Origin: Trinickia acidisoli
GTDB taxonomy: Bacteria > Pseudomonadota > Gammaproteobacteria > Burkholderiales > Burkholderiaceae
DNA: 64,000 nucleotides
Assembly: GCF_017315725.1 (NCBI RefSeq)
Contig: NZ_JAFLRG010000001.1
Coordinates: forward strand, 1,674,001 to 1,738,000
Direction of reading: 5' to 3'
Positions 26,290 through 35,086 of the stretch are shown one piece after another (position 1 is the first letter of the stretch; each line of letters begins with the position of its first letter). The position numbers were made by a program, and so were the translations under genes. The notes beneath the pieces were generated by a model. The model saw only the letters and a program-made list of their open reading frames with translations. It was not told where the DNA came from and ran no database searches.

Positions 26290-28142
26290 AGGGGCGGGAA
26301 ATGCCATGGCCCGGCGCATCGTATCTCGATGCCTTGCGGCCTCCATCCGGCGAGCGCGTTCGATACGCACTGCTCGCCACTTATTCCGCGGATTTATGGT
26401 CGATTGGAGCCACGTTGCTTGCATTGACCGGCAGGGATCTTGACAACGGACGGGGCAGCCGCGCCGATATGGCAGAAGCCGTCGAATCGCTGAAGGGGCG
26501 CGTTGGCATAGCGATTCAACGCGGCAGGCTGGCCAAGCCGCAGCGCATGGTCAAAATTGCCGCGGTGTTTGACCAATTCGTTTCGGAAGTTCCGTTAAAT
26601 GAATCACAGGGCAGTTGGCATCCGAAGATTGCGTTGGTCTGCTATGAGCGAGGTGGGGAGGCGAGTTCATGGCGACTTTGGATCGGAAGCAAAAACCTTA
26701 CGAAAGCCTGGAATCTTGATTTCGGTTTGGTGCTCGAGGCAGGCGCGCAGGATAGGCACGCGCGAAGCGTTGAAGGGGTGGCGGATCTCGGTCGCCATTT
26801 GGCTTCGTTCTGCGCGCTTCCAGGGGCTCATCCCGCGGCTGTCTACGAGCAATTGGATGGATTGAAGTGGACCATGCCGCGCGGCGTCAAGGTTAGGCGC
26901 ATTGTCCTCAAGCGCGATCAGCTGACCGAGGTGGATCTACCCGCGGTCGGGAGGGCGGACAGGATCGTGCTTGTGAGCCCGTTTCTCGACGGCGCGTTCG
27001 TTAAACGCATCGGTACGTGGGGCGACAAGCAAACCAGCCACGTTTTGATCTCTACGGAGATGGCCGTGCGCAAGCTAGCCTGCCAGGTGGGCAGTCCGCT
27101 CACGCGATTCGCCAACAATGTGTACGTTTACGACCAGCCAGAGCCCGATTCGAGCGCGCCGCGGCTTGCCGAAGCGCCGGACACTGCGCTCGCGGACGTG
27201 GTGCGCGAGGACGAGGTCATTCCTTTTGGCCTTCACGCGAAAATCCTCGCGGTTGCAACGGGGCGTACGGTGCGCATGTGGGTCGGGAGTGCAAACGCGA
27301 CTCAAAGAGGATGGGGCGAGGGCAACACCGAGGTCATCGCAGAGCTGGAATGCGACGTCGCGGCGCTTGATGGGCTCAACCATCTGGAAGGTTTGGGCCG
27401 TCCTGTCGATGTCGATCGTTTGCGCAAAGAGCCGGTCGAGCCGGATCACCTGACCGAACGGCTGGAGGCTTGCCGTCGTGTGCTCGCTGAGTCGCTGGAC
27501 GCGCGACTTCACCGTGACGATGATCGTTTCACGCTGCGAGCAACGTACGCTCCGACACTGCCGGACCCAGAGGTCAGCTTGCGAATTGGGCTGGCGACTG
27601 CAGAGACGGTGGCCTGGCACAGCGGACAGCAAGATGTTCTGCTCGGTAGCATCTCACCGGCCGAGCAGACGGGATTGGTCCGCATCCAGCTCCTGCTGGC
27701 AGGGCAAAGTTGCGAATGGCTTCAGAAGTTCGAGATTGAGCCCGGGCTGGTCGCCGAGCGTGACCGGGATGCCATCGCCGCTCATCTAGGTCCGCAGCAA
27801 TTCCTAGTCTGGGTACGTGCCATGTTGAATGGTTCAAGCGCGGATCCCGACGACCCCAACTGGGACGATGACGAATCGGATACCCCGGACGAACCGGATG
27901 ACACCAACGAATCGGCCCATCGGCAGACCCGCAAAGCGTACCAATTCCAGCGAATTACGCTCGAAGAGATGCTGTCCAGTTGGAGTCGTGACCCGCAGGC
28001 TTTCGCCACCGCTCAAGCACGGATCGACGCATACGCGGAAGCGGTATTGCGAACAACGGTTCCGACGGCTGCGGAACAGGTACATATCGAGCAATTGCGC
28101 AGCGTTTGGAAGCTCCTCCACGCATCCCTGGGGGCTCATTGA
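26286..28142 (+). CDS. phospholipase-D-like (HKD) nuclease-type protein
   Basis: A protein of 618 residues; the ATG at 26286 overlaps the previous stop (ATGA). A second ATG at 26301 has a good GGGGCGGGA upstream. Two PLD-type half-sites are visible: SWHPKIAL followed by WIGSKNLTKAW (His112, Lys114, GSxN near 130), and GLHAKILAV followed by WVGSANATQRGW (His317, Lys319, GSxN near 335). Paired HxK/GSxN motifs form one active site in PLD-superfamily nucleases such as those partnered with helicases in defence loci. A long acidic segment (Asp/Glu-rich, near 515-545) precedes a helical tail. It likely acts with the DUF6361 protein and the helicase. Confidence 0.85.
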   Translation: MKGREMPWPGASYLDALRPPSGERVRYALLATYSADLWSIGATLLALTGRDLDNGRGSRADMAEAVESLKGRVGIAIQRGRLAKPQRMVKIAAVFDQFVSEVPLNESQGSWHPKIALVCYERGGEASSWRLWIGSKNLTKAWNLDFGLVLEAGAQDRHARSVEGVADLGRHLASFCALPGAHPAAVYEQLDGLKWTMPRGVKVRRIVLKRDQLTEVDLPAVGRADRIVLVSPFLDGAFVKRIGTWGDKQTSHVLISTEMAVRKLACQVGSPLTRFANNVYVYDQPEPDSSAPRLAEAPDTALADVVREDEVIPFGLHAKILAVATGRTVRMWVGSANATQRGWGEGNTEVIAELECDVAALDGLNHLEGLGRPVDVDRLRKEPVEPDHLTERLEACRRVLAESLDARLHRDDDRFTLRATYAPTLPDPEVSLRIGLATAETVAWHSGQQDVLLGSISPAEQTGLVRIQLLLAGQSCEWLQKFEIEPGLVAERDRDAIAAHLGPQQFLVWVRAMLNGSSADPDDPNWDDDESDTPDEPDDTNESAHRQTRKAYQFQRITLEEMLSSWSRDPQAFATAQARIDAYAEAVLRTTVPTAAEQVHIEQLRSVWKLLHASLGAH

Positions 28143-31100
28143 TGGCTGCTGTTCCGAAACGCTTTCAGTCCGCCACTGCTGAACGGGCTTGCGCGGTGCT
28201 CACAGATTTCAAGGGGCTGCGCCGCTTCCTAGTCGCCGACGAGCCGGGCCTCGGCAAGACTATGGTGGCGCGGGAGATCATTTCAGCATTCGTTGCCGAG
28301 CGCCGCAAGATCGATTCGCGTCGCCCGGTGGTTGTGTACTACGTCACGAACGGTTTGCGGGTTGCTCACCAGAACAGCAATCGGCTCGTGGCAGCGCTTC
28401 AGGAAACCACGCAGCATGAACTCGTCTCGCCCGCCGAGCGGCTATCGCTCATCTTGAAGACTCCTCGATTGCGTGGTCCCGTGGAGCTATTTGCGCTGAC
28501 ACCCGCGACGTCTTTCCCGGGGGGGGTGATGCCTTTTACCGGGGGGCGAGTCGATGAGCGCGCGTTTCTGTTCTGTATCATGCAACGGGCACTGCCGGAC
28601 GTTGCCCGCGTGGTGTCTGAGAAGTTATTGCGTCAGCGAGCAGGGTCCGAGACCTGGACAAAGGCCTGCGAACGAATGGCGCCGCAGGTTTCGGCCTTGT
28701 CATTGGCGCTTCTCCACTTATTCAAGAAGTGTATGCGCGAGGAGTTCGGCGAACCTCTCCTAGATACCTGCACCACAGTGGCCCAGTCTTCCGCCCGCAC
28801 GCTTTTGACGCGCCTGCGTCGCGCGTTATCGCATGCTGCATTGCTGCATCATCCGCCGGACTTAGTGATACTTGACGAGTTCCAGAAATATCGGCACATG
28901 GTGACCGAGCAAGGATGCCGCGACCGTCTCGTCAGTACGCTTTATGACGGACGAGATGGTAAGCGTCCCGCCGTCCTGCTGTTGTCAGGAACGCCCTATC
29001 CGAGTGTCGGCGAAAACGCTCGTCACCAGTTGTTCGAGCTTCTGGCGTTTTTGAAGGGAAGCGATAAATTCGCCAAGAGTCTGGCCGACCAGTTCCAGGG
29101 TTTTGGTGAATTCCTGCAAGCGATAGCTCGAGCGGCTGGCGATCCAAAATGTCAGATGGAACTCGTCACAAAGGCCCGCGATCTGAGGGATGCGATCCAA
29201 CGGAAGATGACGACCGTAATGGCGCGAACGGAGAGGCACATGTGGGATGCTTCCGTTTCCGATTTCAAGACATTGCACTGCACCGTGCCGCTATCGGACG
29301 CCGACCTTATGGCATACCGCGGACTCGTGTCGCTGTTCCGGCCGAAGGATCAATGTGACGCTCTAGCTTACTGGCTTTCCGTGCCCTTGCCAGGACAAGC
29401 GCTCGGCCCGCGTTACGAGGCATGGAAGCAGCGCAAACGGGGCGCATTGAGCGGCCCTAAGCTAAATGCGTCCTCCGTCGCGCGGCTGGAGCAGCCATCG
29501 GCTTGGCCGCATCCGAAACTGCGCGCACTACATCAGGTTGTGCCGCCGGCGAGCCTCGCTTTGCCCTGGATCGCGCCGACGCTGCCCTGGTGGGATCTAC
29601 GTGGCGCGTGGAAAAAGCGCGCGCCCGAAAAGCTTTTGGTTTTCAGCCGCTTTAAGGCGACCCCGCAGAGCATCGCAGCACTTACTAGCTACGCCGTTGA
29701 CGCCACTGAACTTCGTGCCGTGCATCGTGGCTATCAGCGAGGAACTCGCGCGAGCCGGCTACAGCCCGGTAAGCCACAAATGCCGCTGTTCGCGTTATTC
29801 CATCCTTCGCCTTTTCTCGCGACGTTCACTGACCCACTTGCGGCGGGTATGCCCTGTTCCCCCGACAAGGTTCGCCGCGAGCTAGGCGCTCAGATTCGTC
29901 GGGCTCTCGACGGCAGAGTCGCATTGCCGAGCATGCGCGCTCAGAAGCGGCGCACTACACGTCGGCCAGTGTGGAGGGTACTGGCCGCAATCGAGCGCCT
30001 TTTCGACTATTCCGGGCAGATGCACATCGCTTGGGCGGAACTCGCAGGACGGGACACGAGCGTGAACGCAATGCGCGAAGCATGGTGCGCTGTCGAGCCG
30101 CTTGAGGCGTTGAGCGCGCCCGAACTTGACGACCTGATCGAAATGGCGCTGTCGGCGCCGGGCGTCATATGCGCGCGAGCACTACGTCGCCATTATGCGG
30201 ATGCGTTGTCCCCGAATAAGCTCGCCAAGCTCGTGGCTCTGTCGTGGGGCGGATTGCGGGTCTATCTTGACGAACCGGTATTCTGGGCCAGGTGGAAAAA
30301 GCGAGCGGTCGTGGAATCCGTGCACGCCCTGATGGTCGATGGTTGTTTCGAATCTGTACTGGACGAACACTTTTGGATGCGTTTACCCACGGTCGAAGGC
30401 GGTGCGCCAAAACTCGCGGAAGACCTGGCGAAGACCTTTCAACTTAGCGCGGGATCGTTCACGTTTCAAGTCATCGAACGCAACGGGGAACGCGCTGCCA
30501 AGGGCATTCGCATACGCTGCCACGCGGCCGTACCGTTCGGCGGCACTGATGATCAGGACCGCGGCAAGCATGGTCAGGGCGCGCGACCGCCAGCGCGGCC
30601 CGATGAGCTGCGCGAAGCTTTCAATACGCCGTTCTGGCCTCACGTTCTCTCGTCGACCTCAGTTGGCCAGGAGGGCCTCGATTTTCACACTTGGTGCTCA
30701 AGGGTGGCACACTGGGATCTCTGCCCGACGCCTGTGGAACTGGAACAACGGGAGGGGCGGGTCAACCGCTATGCCGGACTTGCTGTACGCCGTACACTAG
30801 CGACAGCATTGCGCCGCGAGGCGCTAGGTGTGCACGCTGAAAATAGCGTTTCGCCGTGGGCAATCGTAGAGCGGCTCGCCGGTGAGCGATGCGGTGATGA
30901 TTCGGGTTTGCAGCCCTGGTGGCAAGTAGCCGGCGCCCGGGTGACGCGGTACTTGTTCAGACTCCCACTTGGCAAGGACGAGCAGCGATTTGAGCAACTG
31001 CAGCGACAGCGTCTACTTTATCGCATCGCACTAGGTCAGCCTAATCCGGAGGACGTGGTGCAGATGCTGTCTGAAGGGAGCGACGGGACGTTCGCCATTT

Positions 31101-31177
31101 TGCGGGGACTAGTATTGGACCTTTCTCCATATCGGCCACCGGAAAGTGAGCAATGGTCTGGCTCCCGGGTGGCATGA
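28142..31177 (+). CDS. SF2 (SNF2/DEAD-like) helicase of the DUF6361-PLD cluster
   Basis: A protein of 1011 residues; the ATG at 28142 shares a base with the preceding TGA. Helicase motifs in order are ADEPGLGKTMVAREI (motif I, residues 32-46), LVILDEFQKYRHM (motif II, near 243), LLSGTPYPS (motif III, near 281), LLVFSRFKATPQSI (motif IV region, near 500), SVGQEGLDFHTWC (motif V, near 843) and ELEQREGRVNRY (motif VI, near 868). The large insert between the two RecA-like lobes (about 540-800) has no recognisable domain. The protein should translocate on or remodel nucleic acid by ATP hydrolysis, supplying substrate to the PLD-like nuclease. It is the last gene of the operon. Confidence 0.85.
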   Translation: MAAVPKRFQSATAERACAVLTDFKGLRRFLVADEPGLGKTMVAREIISAFVAERRKIDSRRPVVVYYVTNGLRVAHQNSNRLVAALQETTQHELVSPAERLSLILKTPRLRGPVELFALTPATSFPGGVMPFTGGRVDERAFLFCIMQRALPDVARVVSEKLLRQRAGSETWTKACERMAPQVSALSLALLHLFKKCMREEFGEPLLDTCTTVAQSSARTLLTRLRRALSHAALLHHPPDLVILDEFQKYRHMVTEQGCRDRLVSTLYDGRDGKRPAVLLLSGTPYPSVGENARHQLFELLAFLKGSDKFAKSLADQFQGFGEFLQAIARAAGDPKCQMELVTKARDLRDAIQRKMTTVMARTERHMWDASVSDFKTLHCTVPLSDADLMAYRGLVSLFRPKDQCDALAYWLSVPLPGQALGPRYEAWKQRKRGALSGPKLNASSVARLEQPSAWPHPKLRALHQVVPPASLALPWIAPTLPWWDLRGAWKKRAPEKLLVFSRFKATPQSIAALTSYAVDATELRAVHRGYQRGTRASRLQPGKPQMPLFALFHPSPFLATFTDPLAAGMPCSPDKVRRELGAQIRRALDGRVALPSMRAQKRRTTRRPVWRVLAAIERLFDYSGQMHIAWAELAGRDTSVNAMREAWCAVEPLEALSAPELDDLIEMALSAPGVICARALRRHYADALSPNKLAKLVALSWGGLRVYLDEPVFWARWKKRAVVESVHALMVDGCFESVLDEHFWMRLPTVEGGAPKLAEDLAKTFQLSAGSFTFQVIERNGERAAKGIRIRCHAAVPFGGTDDQDRGKHGQGARPPARPDELREAFNTPFWPHVLSSTSVGQEGLDFHTWCSRVAHWDLCPTPVELEQREGRVNRYAGLAVRRTLATALRREALGVHAENSVSPWAIVERLAGERCGDDSGLQPWWQVAGARVTRYLFRLPLGKDEQRFEQLQRQRLLYRIALGQPNPEDVVQMLSEGSDGTFAILRGLVLDLSPYRPPESEQWSGSRVA

Positions 31178-31239
31178 CTACCGATCGCCAACTACTTGGG
31201 TCGTGACTAGGAGATGAAGCGCCCCGGATTTTGTGGAGG

Positions 31240-31344
31240 CTCCAAGTCCGGGAGCGCGCAGTGCCACTGGTGCGCGAGCAGCGTAGCGAACATCCGTCGA
31301 CGTGGGCGGCGGTCGAATCGATTGCGCCGATGATCGCGCAGTAG
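31240..31344 (+). pseudogene. IS3-family OrfA remnant
   Basis: A short frame reads [19 protein letters not shown] then TWAAVESIA, matching the start of IS3-family OrfA proteins (VRERAV.LV.EH...SQWAAI.SIA.KIG), then stops at 31342-31344. The helix-turn-helix and leucine zipper are gone. Together with the OrfB remnant at 23136 it brackets the DUF6361 cluster. Confidence 0.7.
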
Positions 31345-31376
31345 TCCCAATAAAAAAATAAGAGATACGGTGTGGC

Positions 31377-31405
31377 GAGGGATGCGCCCCGAAGGCGCAT
31401 CCCTC
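31377..31405 (-). terminator. terminator of the MORN lipoprotein gene
   Basis: A perfect 12-bp stem (GAGGGATGCGCC / GGCGCATCCCTC) with a five-base loop lies 30 bases past the stop of the minus-strand gene. An A-run on the plus strand (31351-31357), read as T on the minus strand, comes about 20 bases later. Confidence 0.65.
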
Positions 31406-31434
31406 GTGGCCCTCCCGTCGTCAGCAATGAGACA

Positions 31435-32562
31435 TTAGCTTGGCCGCTTCCCTTCTTTGCACCACGATTGCCACTCGCCGAGTTGATCGACCGTGACGAT
31501 AGCGTCGCCACCGCGTTCGCGTTGGTAGGCGGCGGTCCATGCGTCGACGCAACCTTTCAGGGCTGGCTGTCCGCCGGAAGCTGATCGGCCCGAGAGCTCC
31601 GAATCGGAGCTCAAAGGATGCTTGCCTTCGCGACAGGACGCTTCCCACTCCTGTTTCAGTTCTGCCGCGGGAAAAGCTGGACGGCCCGGCACAGCCCGAT
31701 ATGCGTCGTCCCATTCGCTCACGCACGCCCCGACATCCGAACCGTCAGCACCGACTTCAACACCACTCGAGTAGGTCTTGTCCGCGATGAGCGAGCCGCC
31801 CGCATCCCATTCCTTGTAAGGCCCGTTGAGATTACCGTTCACGTAGGTCGCTCTGAGGATGACCTGCTTGCCGTCAGGGGCGTAGTGGACGACTTCGCCT
31901 TCATATTTTCCGTTGACGAACGTTGCGCGCTTAACGACCGCACCGGTATTCGGATCGAACGCTTCCTCAGTGCCGGAGGCGACGCCATTGTTCCACGGGA
32001 AGGTGTGGATGAGTTTGTGGTCAGTCCAGCTGTACACCTTTTCGGTACCGTCGAGCTGGCCGTTGTTGAATGTCGCCTCGAGCAGCGGCCCCTCGTTTTG
32101 ACCACCAGAGAGCTTGAGCGGACCGTTGAGAGCGCCGTGCTTAAACGATGTTTCGATGCGCACGAGGTCCGACTGCGGCGCTTTGCACACCGCAGGGCCA
32201 TCAGGCTGGCCGTCGTTGATCTGAACATCACACGACGCGCCGGAGAGCAGAGTTTCGGCGCCCGACCTACCGAGGAACGACTGCGCATTGCGTTCGGTAG
32301 CGGGCACGCTATCAGAGAGGGCAATGCTCGCAAGTTTGCCTGCCAACTGAAACCCAGCTTGCGCGATCAGCAGCGAGCGATCCGGCACGTTCGTCAGCTT
32401 CCCGGAAAAAGGCTCATTGGCGCTTCCGTCATAGACTTTGCCGTTCACCATCTGAGCGTTGCGATAGTCGAGTACTTCGCCTTTGCAACCGACGAGAAGA
32501 ACAGCCGCAATCGCGGCAGCGGCGAGCGCCGCTCCGCGGCGTTGAACATGGATAGTTTTCAT
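31435..32562 (-). CDS. lipoprotein with MORN/YwqK-type repeats
   Basis: A protein of 375 residues. The start MKTIHVQRRGAALAAAAIAA leads into LLVGC, a lipobox, so it is probably a lipid-anchored envelope protein with Cys near residue 25. The middle has MORN-like repeats (for example GPYKEWDAGGSLIADKTYS and GEVVHYAPDGKQV), the architecture annotated as YwqK family. The YwqK label as an antitoxin is historical and there is no toxin here. The C-terminal end has two copies of a Cys-bracketed module: CVSEWDDAYRAV...CREGKHP and CVDAWTAAYQRE...CKEGKRP. Upstream frame extension to 32607 is not used because it would hide the signal peptide. Confidence 0.75.
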   Translation of the reverse strand: MKTIHVQRRGAALAAAAIAAVLLVGCKGEVLDYRNAQMVNGKVYDGSANEPFSGKLTNVPDRSLLIAQAGFQLAGKLASIALSDSVPATERNAQSFLGRSGAETLLSGASCDVQINDGQPDGPAVCKAPQSDLVRIETSFKHGALNGPLKLSGGQNEGPLLEATFNNGQLDGTEKVYSWTDHKLIHTFPWNNGVASGTEEAFDPNTGAVVKRATFVNGKYEGEVVHYAPDGKQVILRATYVNGNLNGPYKEWDAGGSLIADKTYSSGVEVGADGSDVGACVSEWDDAYRAVPGRPAFPAAELKQEWEASCREGKHPLSSDSELSGRSASGGQPALKGCVDAWTAAYQRERGGDAIVTVDQLGEWQSWCKEGKRPS

Positions 32563-32776
32563 GAGCTTCGGAGGAGGATCGAATAGCAGCGGTGCATGTC
32601 GATGCACGCGAAGTGACAGTCAACCGCTGGAAAAAGACCGACCGGCGAACCGGTCGGCGAAAAGGTCCTGGCGATCCGAGGGTGAAAATCCATTGCCAGG
32701 ACCGAGACCGTCCAAGATGTGGGCTGCGACATACAAAGGCAGCGCTATTGACGCTCTCAGGAGAGGTACTGCTGTC

Positions 32777-34567
32777 TTACGGGTTTTGCGTGATGCCGAG
32801 CTTCGCGGCAGCTGCACGCATCGATGTCGCAATGGCGTCGGAGACAGACGATGGAAATTGCGCGACAGTGGCCGACGCACTAGCGGGCAGCATAAAACCT
32901 CCCATCAGCTTGCCGTTCATCAGCGCAACCACGAGCGAGCCGCCGGCGTTGATCGTGTTCTTGATCGTGTCGTCGATGGGCACCGTGGGCGCACCGATCG
33001 ATTTCGGCAGACTGATCGTGATGACGCTGGCGTTACGCGGATAGACTGACCAGCTACCCGTCACGGCGAGCGAGATCGGTTCATTGCTGTAGTTGCAGCC
33101 CGACTTACCACTTTCAACCACTTGAGCAACTCCGCCAGCCTGAATGCTCAGCAGGAGGCAGCCGCCGCCGATGTCCGTTTGCGTCCCTACGGCCTGTTGC
33201 ACTGACGTGTACGTTGTATTCGGATCACCGAGGGCATAAAGGACCGACCCATTGACCACCGTAGATGAGTTCACATCCCCGCCATTCATCCAAGACTGAC
33301 CGAGCCCTTGATTCACGAGCATCAGGCGGTCATTGGCATAGGCGGTCGTCGCGAGGTAAGCGGTGGTGCCGGAGGAGAAACTGCCCGTCATGGCGCCCCG
33401 GATCGGATTGCGATAGTCGATTTGCAATGCCGAAGACAACGGCTGACCGCTGACGTCGGTTTTCCGGTACGAGACGGTAACCGTGTCGCCCGTGTTCGGA
33501 TCGATGCCGACTAGGTTCGTGCCGGCCGCCGAAAGGCTGTACGATGGATGCAGTTGCGCCGCCGTGAGCCAACTCGTCCAGGAGCCATCGGCCTTCATCT
33601 CGTACTCGCCCACCCCGCCATCCAGAGAAATCCAGGCGCCGCTGAAGCCGGCATCGTAGCTACCGACGGGAGACGCCGAGGACCAACTTCCGTTCGATTG
33701 GACTTCTTGGGCAACCGACAGCGTCGAACCATTGAGCGTGTAGTTCTCGCGAACGGGCGAGAGCGCCACGGAAACGCTGCTGCCGACGATGAATTGTGTC
33801 AGGTCGCCGTCGACCGTATAGAGCGGATCGGCGAGCGCCGACGAGGCGTCGACCGCAGTGCTGAATTTCGGGTTGGTCAGCTGTGCATCGACGTCGGACT
33901 GCTGGACGCCGTTGACGTTGCCCTTGGCCGCATATGCGTTCATTGTGGCCTGCACCTGGGACCAGGAAATCGCGCCTTGGCCGGCGAGTGCCGTCATGTG
34001 GCTGACCATGCTCGCAGCGACCGAAGCGGTGCTGCTGTCGCCGTTGGAGACATAGTCTGCATTGGGATCGGCGCTGCTGCCGATGAGGGTTTGCACAGCT
34101 TGCGTGGCTTGGTCCCGCGTGAGGCCGGCGTTCATTTGCGACACGACCATGGTGGTCAGTGGCGTCACGTTCTGCGTGGTCCCGGCCATGATCGCCGACA
34201 GCGTGAACGTCGACGTAAATGGCGTTGTCGGGTTCGACAGGTCGGTCGTGTTCGGGGTGACGATAACGTCGATCTGTTTGCCGGTGACGCTTCCGCTGAC
34301 ATTGAGCGTGTAGTTGCCGCTCGCATCGGTGGTCGTCGAGGGCAGCGACGTGTCGCAAGCGCCTGCGCCGTTATCGAAGCAGACTGTGGCGCCCGACAGA
34401 TAGCCATCGATAGCTTTTCCCGATAGCTGCGAAGTCGATGTTGGCGTCGACGTGGTCCCTGTCGACGAGCCGCCACCGCCCCCGCCGCACGCAGCAAGTA
34501 GGGTAAGGGAGCCGAAGGATGCGCCGAGCGCGATTCGAATTCCTCGATTAGGACGATCGTTGTTCAT
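32777..34567 (-). CDS. large surface-type lipoprotein with Ig-like/regulatory domain
   Basis: A protein of 596 residues starting MNNDRPNRGIRIALGASFGS; LTLLAAC gives a lipobox, followed by a Gly/Ser/Thr-rich linker. Residues near 45-100 (GKAIDGYLSGATVCFDNGAG, then DASGNYTLNVSG) resemble carboxypeptidase-regulatory-like beta-sandwich modules common in Burkholderia lipoproteins. The rest is Ser/Thr-rich and strand-like, with no enzymatic motif seen. Likely a cell-surface protein of unknown role. It lies upstream of the MORN lipoprotein on the same strand, 214 bases away, and may be co-transcribed. Confidence 0.7.
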   Translation of the reverse strand: MNNDRPNRGIRIALGASFGSLTLLAACGGGGGGSSTGTTSTPTSTSQLSGKAIDGYLSGATVCFDNGAGACDTSLPSTTTDASGNYTLNVSGSVTGKQIDVIVTPNTTDLSNPTTPFTSTFTLSAIMAGTTQNVTPLTTMVVSQMNAGLTRDQATQAVQTLIGSSADPNADYVSNGDSSTASVAASMVSHMTALAGQGAISWSQVQATMNAYAAKGNVNGVQQSDVDAQLTNPKFSTAVDASSALADPLYTVDGDLTQFIVGSSVSVALSPVRENYTLNGSTLSVAQEVQSNGSWSSASPVGSYDAGFSGAWISLDGGVGEYEMKADGSWTSWLTAAQLHPSYSLSAAGTNLVGIDPNTGDTVTVSYRKTDVSGQPLSSALQIDYRNPIRGAMTGSFSSGTTAYLATTAYANDRLMLVNQGLGQSWMNGGDVNSSTVVNGSVLYALGDPNTTYTSVQQAVGTQTDIGGGCLLLSIQAGGVAQVVESGKSGCNYSNEPISLAVTGSWSVYPRNASVITISLPKSIGAPTVPIDDTIKNTINAGGSLVVALMNGKLMGGFMLPASASATVAQFPSSVSDAIATSMRAAAAKLGITQNP

Positions 34568-34602
34568 TTCTTCCATTTTCCTTTCAAAGAAGTGGTTGTC
34601 GT

Positions 34603-34712
34603 GTTTACTCGACAAAATAGAGCGTGAGCCGGCCTGGGCTGCACGCCCTCAGACCGCTATATCGGCGCGCATGGATAAAAATGAAGAGTAAACTCTACGT
34701 TAATTGTCGAGT
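34603..34712. promoter_or_regulatory. inverted repeats in a divergent promoter region (candidate operators)
   Basis: ACTCGACAA at 34607-34615 recurs inverted as TTGTCGAGT at 34704-34712. GTTTACTC at 34603-34610 recurs inverted as GAGTAAAC at 34686-34693. A near-palindrome AGAGTAAACTCT lies at 34685-34696. The region is AT-rich and lies between the lipoprotein gene and the divergent XRE regulator, so these are plausible binding sites for that regulator. Confidence 0.45.
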
Positions 34713-34756
34713 TTATAGCGTCGAGAATTAGTCGACGGATAGGCATCCTGCTCGGC

Positions 34757-35086
34757 ATGACTGCCAAGCGCTCCACTTCATCCGCCGCCCGGCCGGCCCC
34801 GATCTCGATTGCCCTCGGCAAACGCGTCAAGCAATGCCGGCACGAAGCCGAGAAATCGCAGGAAACGCTCGCCTTCGAGGCGCACATCGACCGCACCTAT
34901 ATCTCGACGATCGAGCGCGGGATTGCCAATCCGACCATCGAGGCGCTTGCGAATATTTGCTATTCGCTAAACATCACGCTCGCCGAGCTTTTCGCGCCGT
35001 TGGACGGCGTGTCGCTGAAACCGACAGGGGAGCGCCGCGCCAATGCCGCGACGCCCCCGGAGATCAAGCGCAGCCGCTTGAGATGA
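34757..35086 (+). CDS. XRE-family (Cro/CI-type) regulator
   Basis: A protein of 109 residues with a standard Cro/CI helix-turn-helix at residues about 20-77: LGKRVKQCRHEAEKSQETLA, then FEAHIDRTYISTIERGIANP, then TIEALANICYSLNITLAELF. This form is common for mobile-element regulators and R-M controller proteins. Its tail is Lys/Arg-rich. It is divergent from the lipoprotein genes, with inverted repeats in the promoter region between them, and probably controls itself and perhaps the neighbour. Its 3' end overlaps the convergent gene ending at 35064 by 23 bases. Confidence 0.9.
   Translation: MTAKRSTSSAARPAPISIALGKRVKQCRHEAEKSQETLAFEAHIDRTYISTIERGIANPTIEALANICYSLNITLAELFAPLDGVSLKPTGERRANAATPPEIKRSRLR

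Noticed and set aside
31435-32562. YwqK-type protein as the antitoxin of a toxin-antitoxin pair
   Set aside because: It has a signal peptide and lipobox and no toxin gene beside it; the label is inherited from distant homologues.
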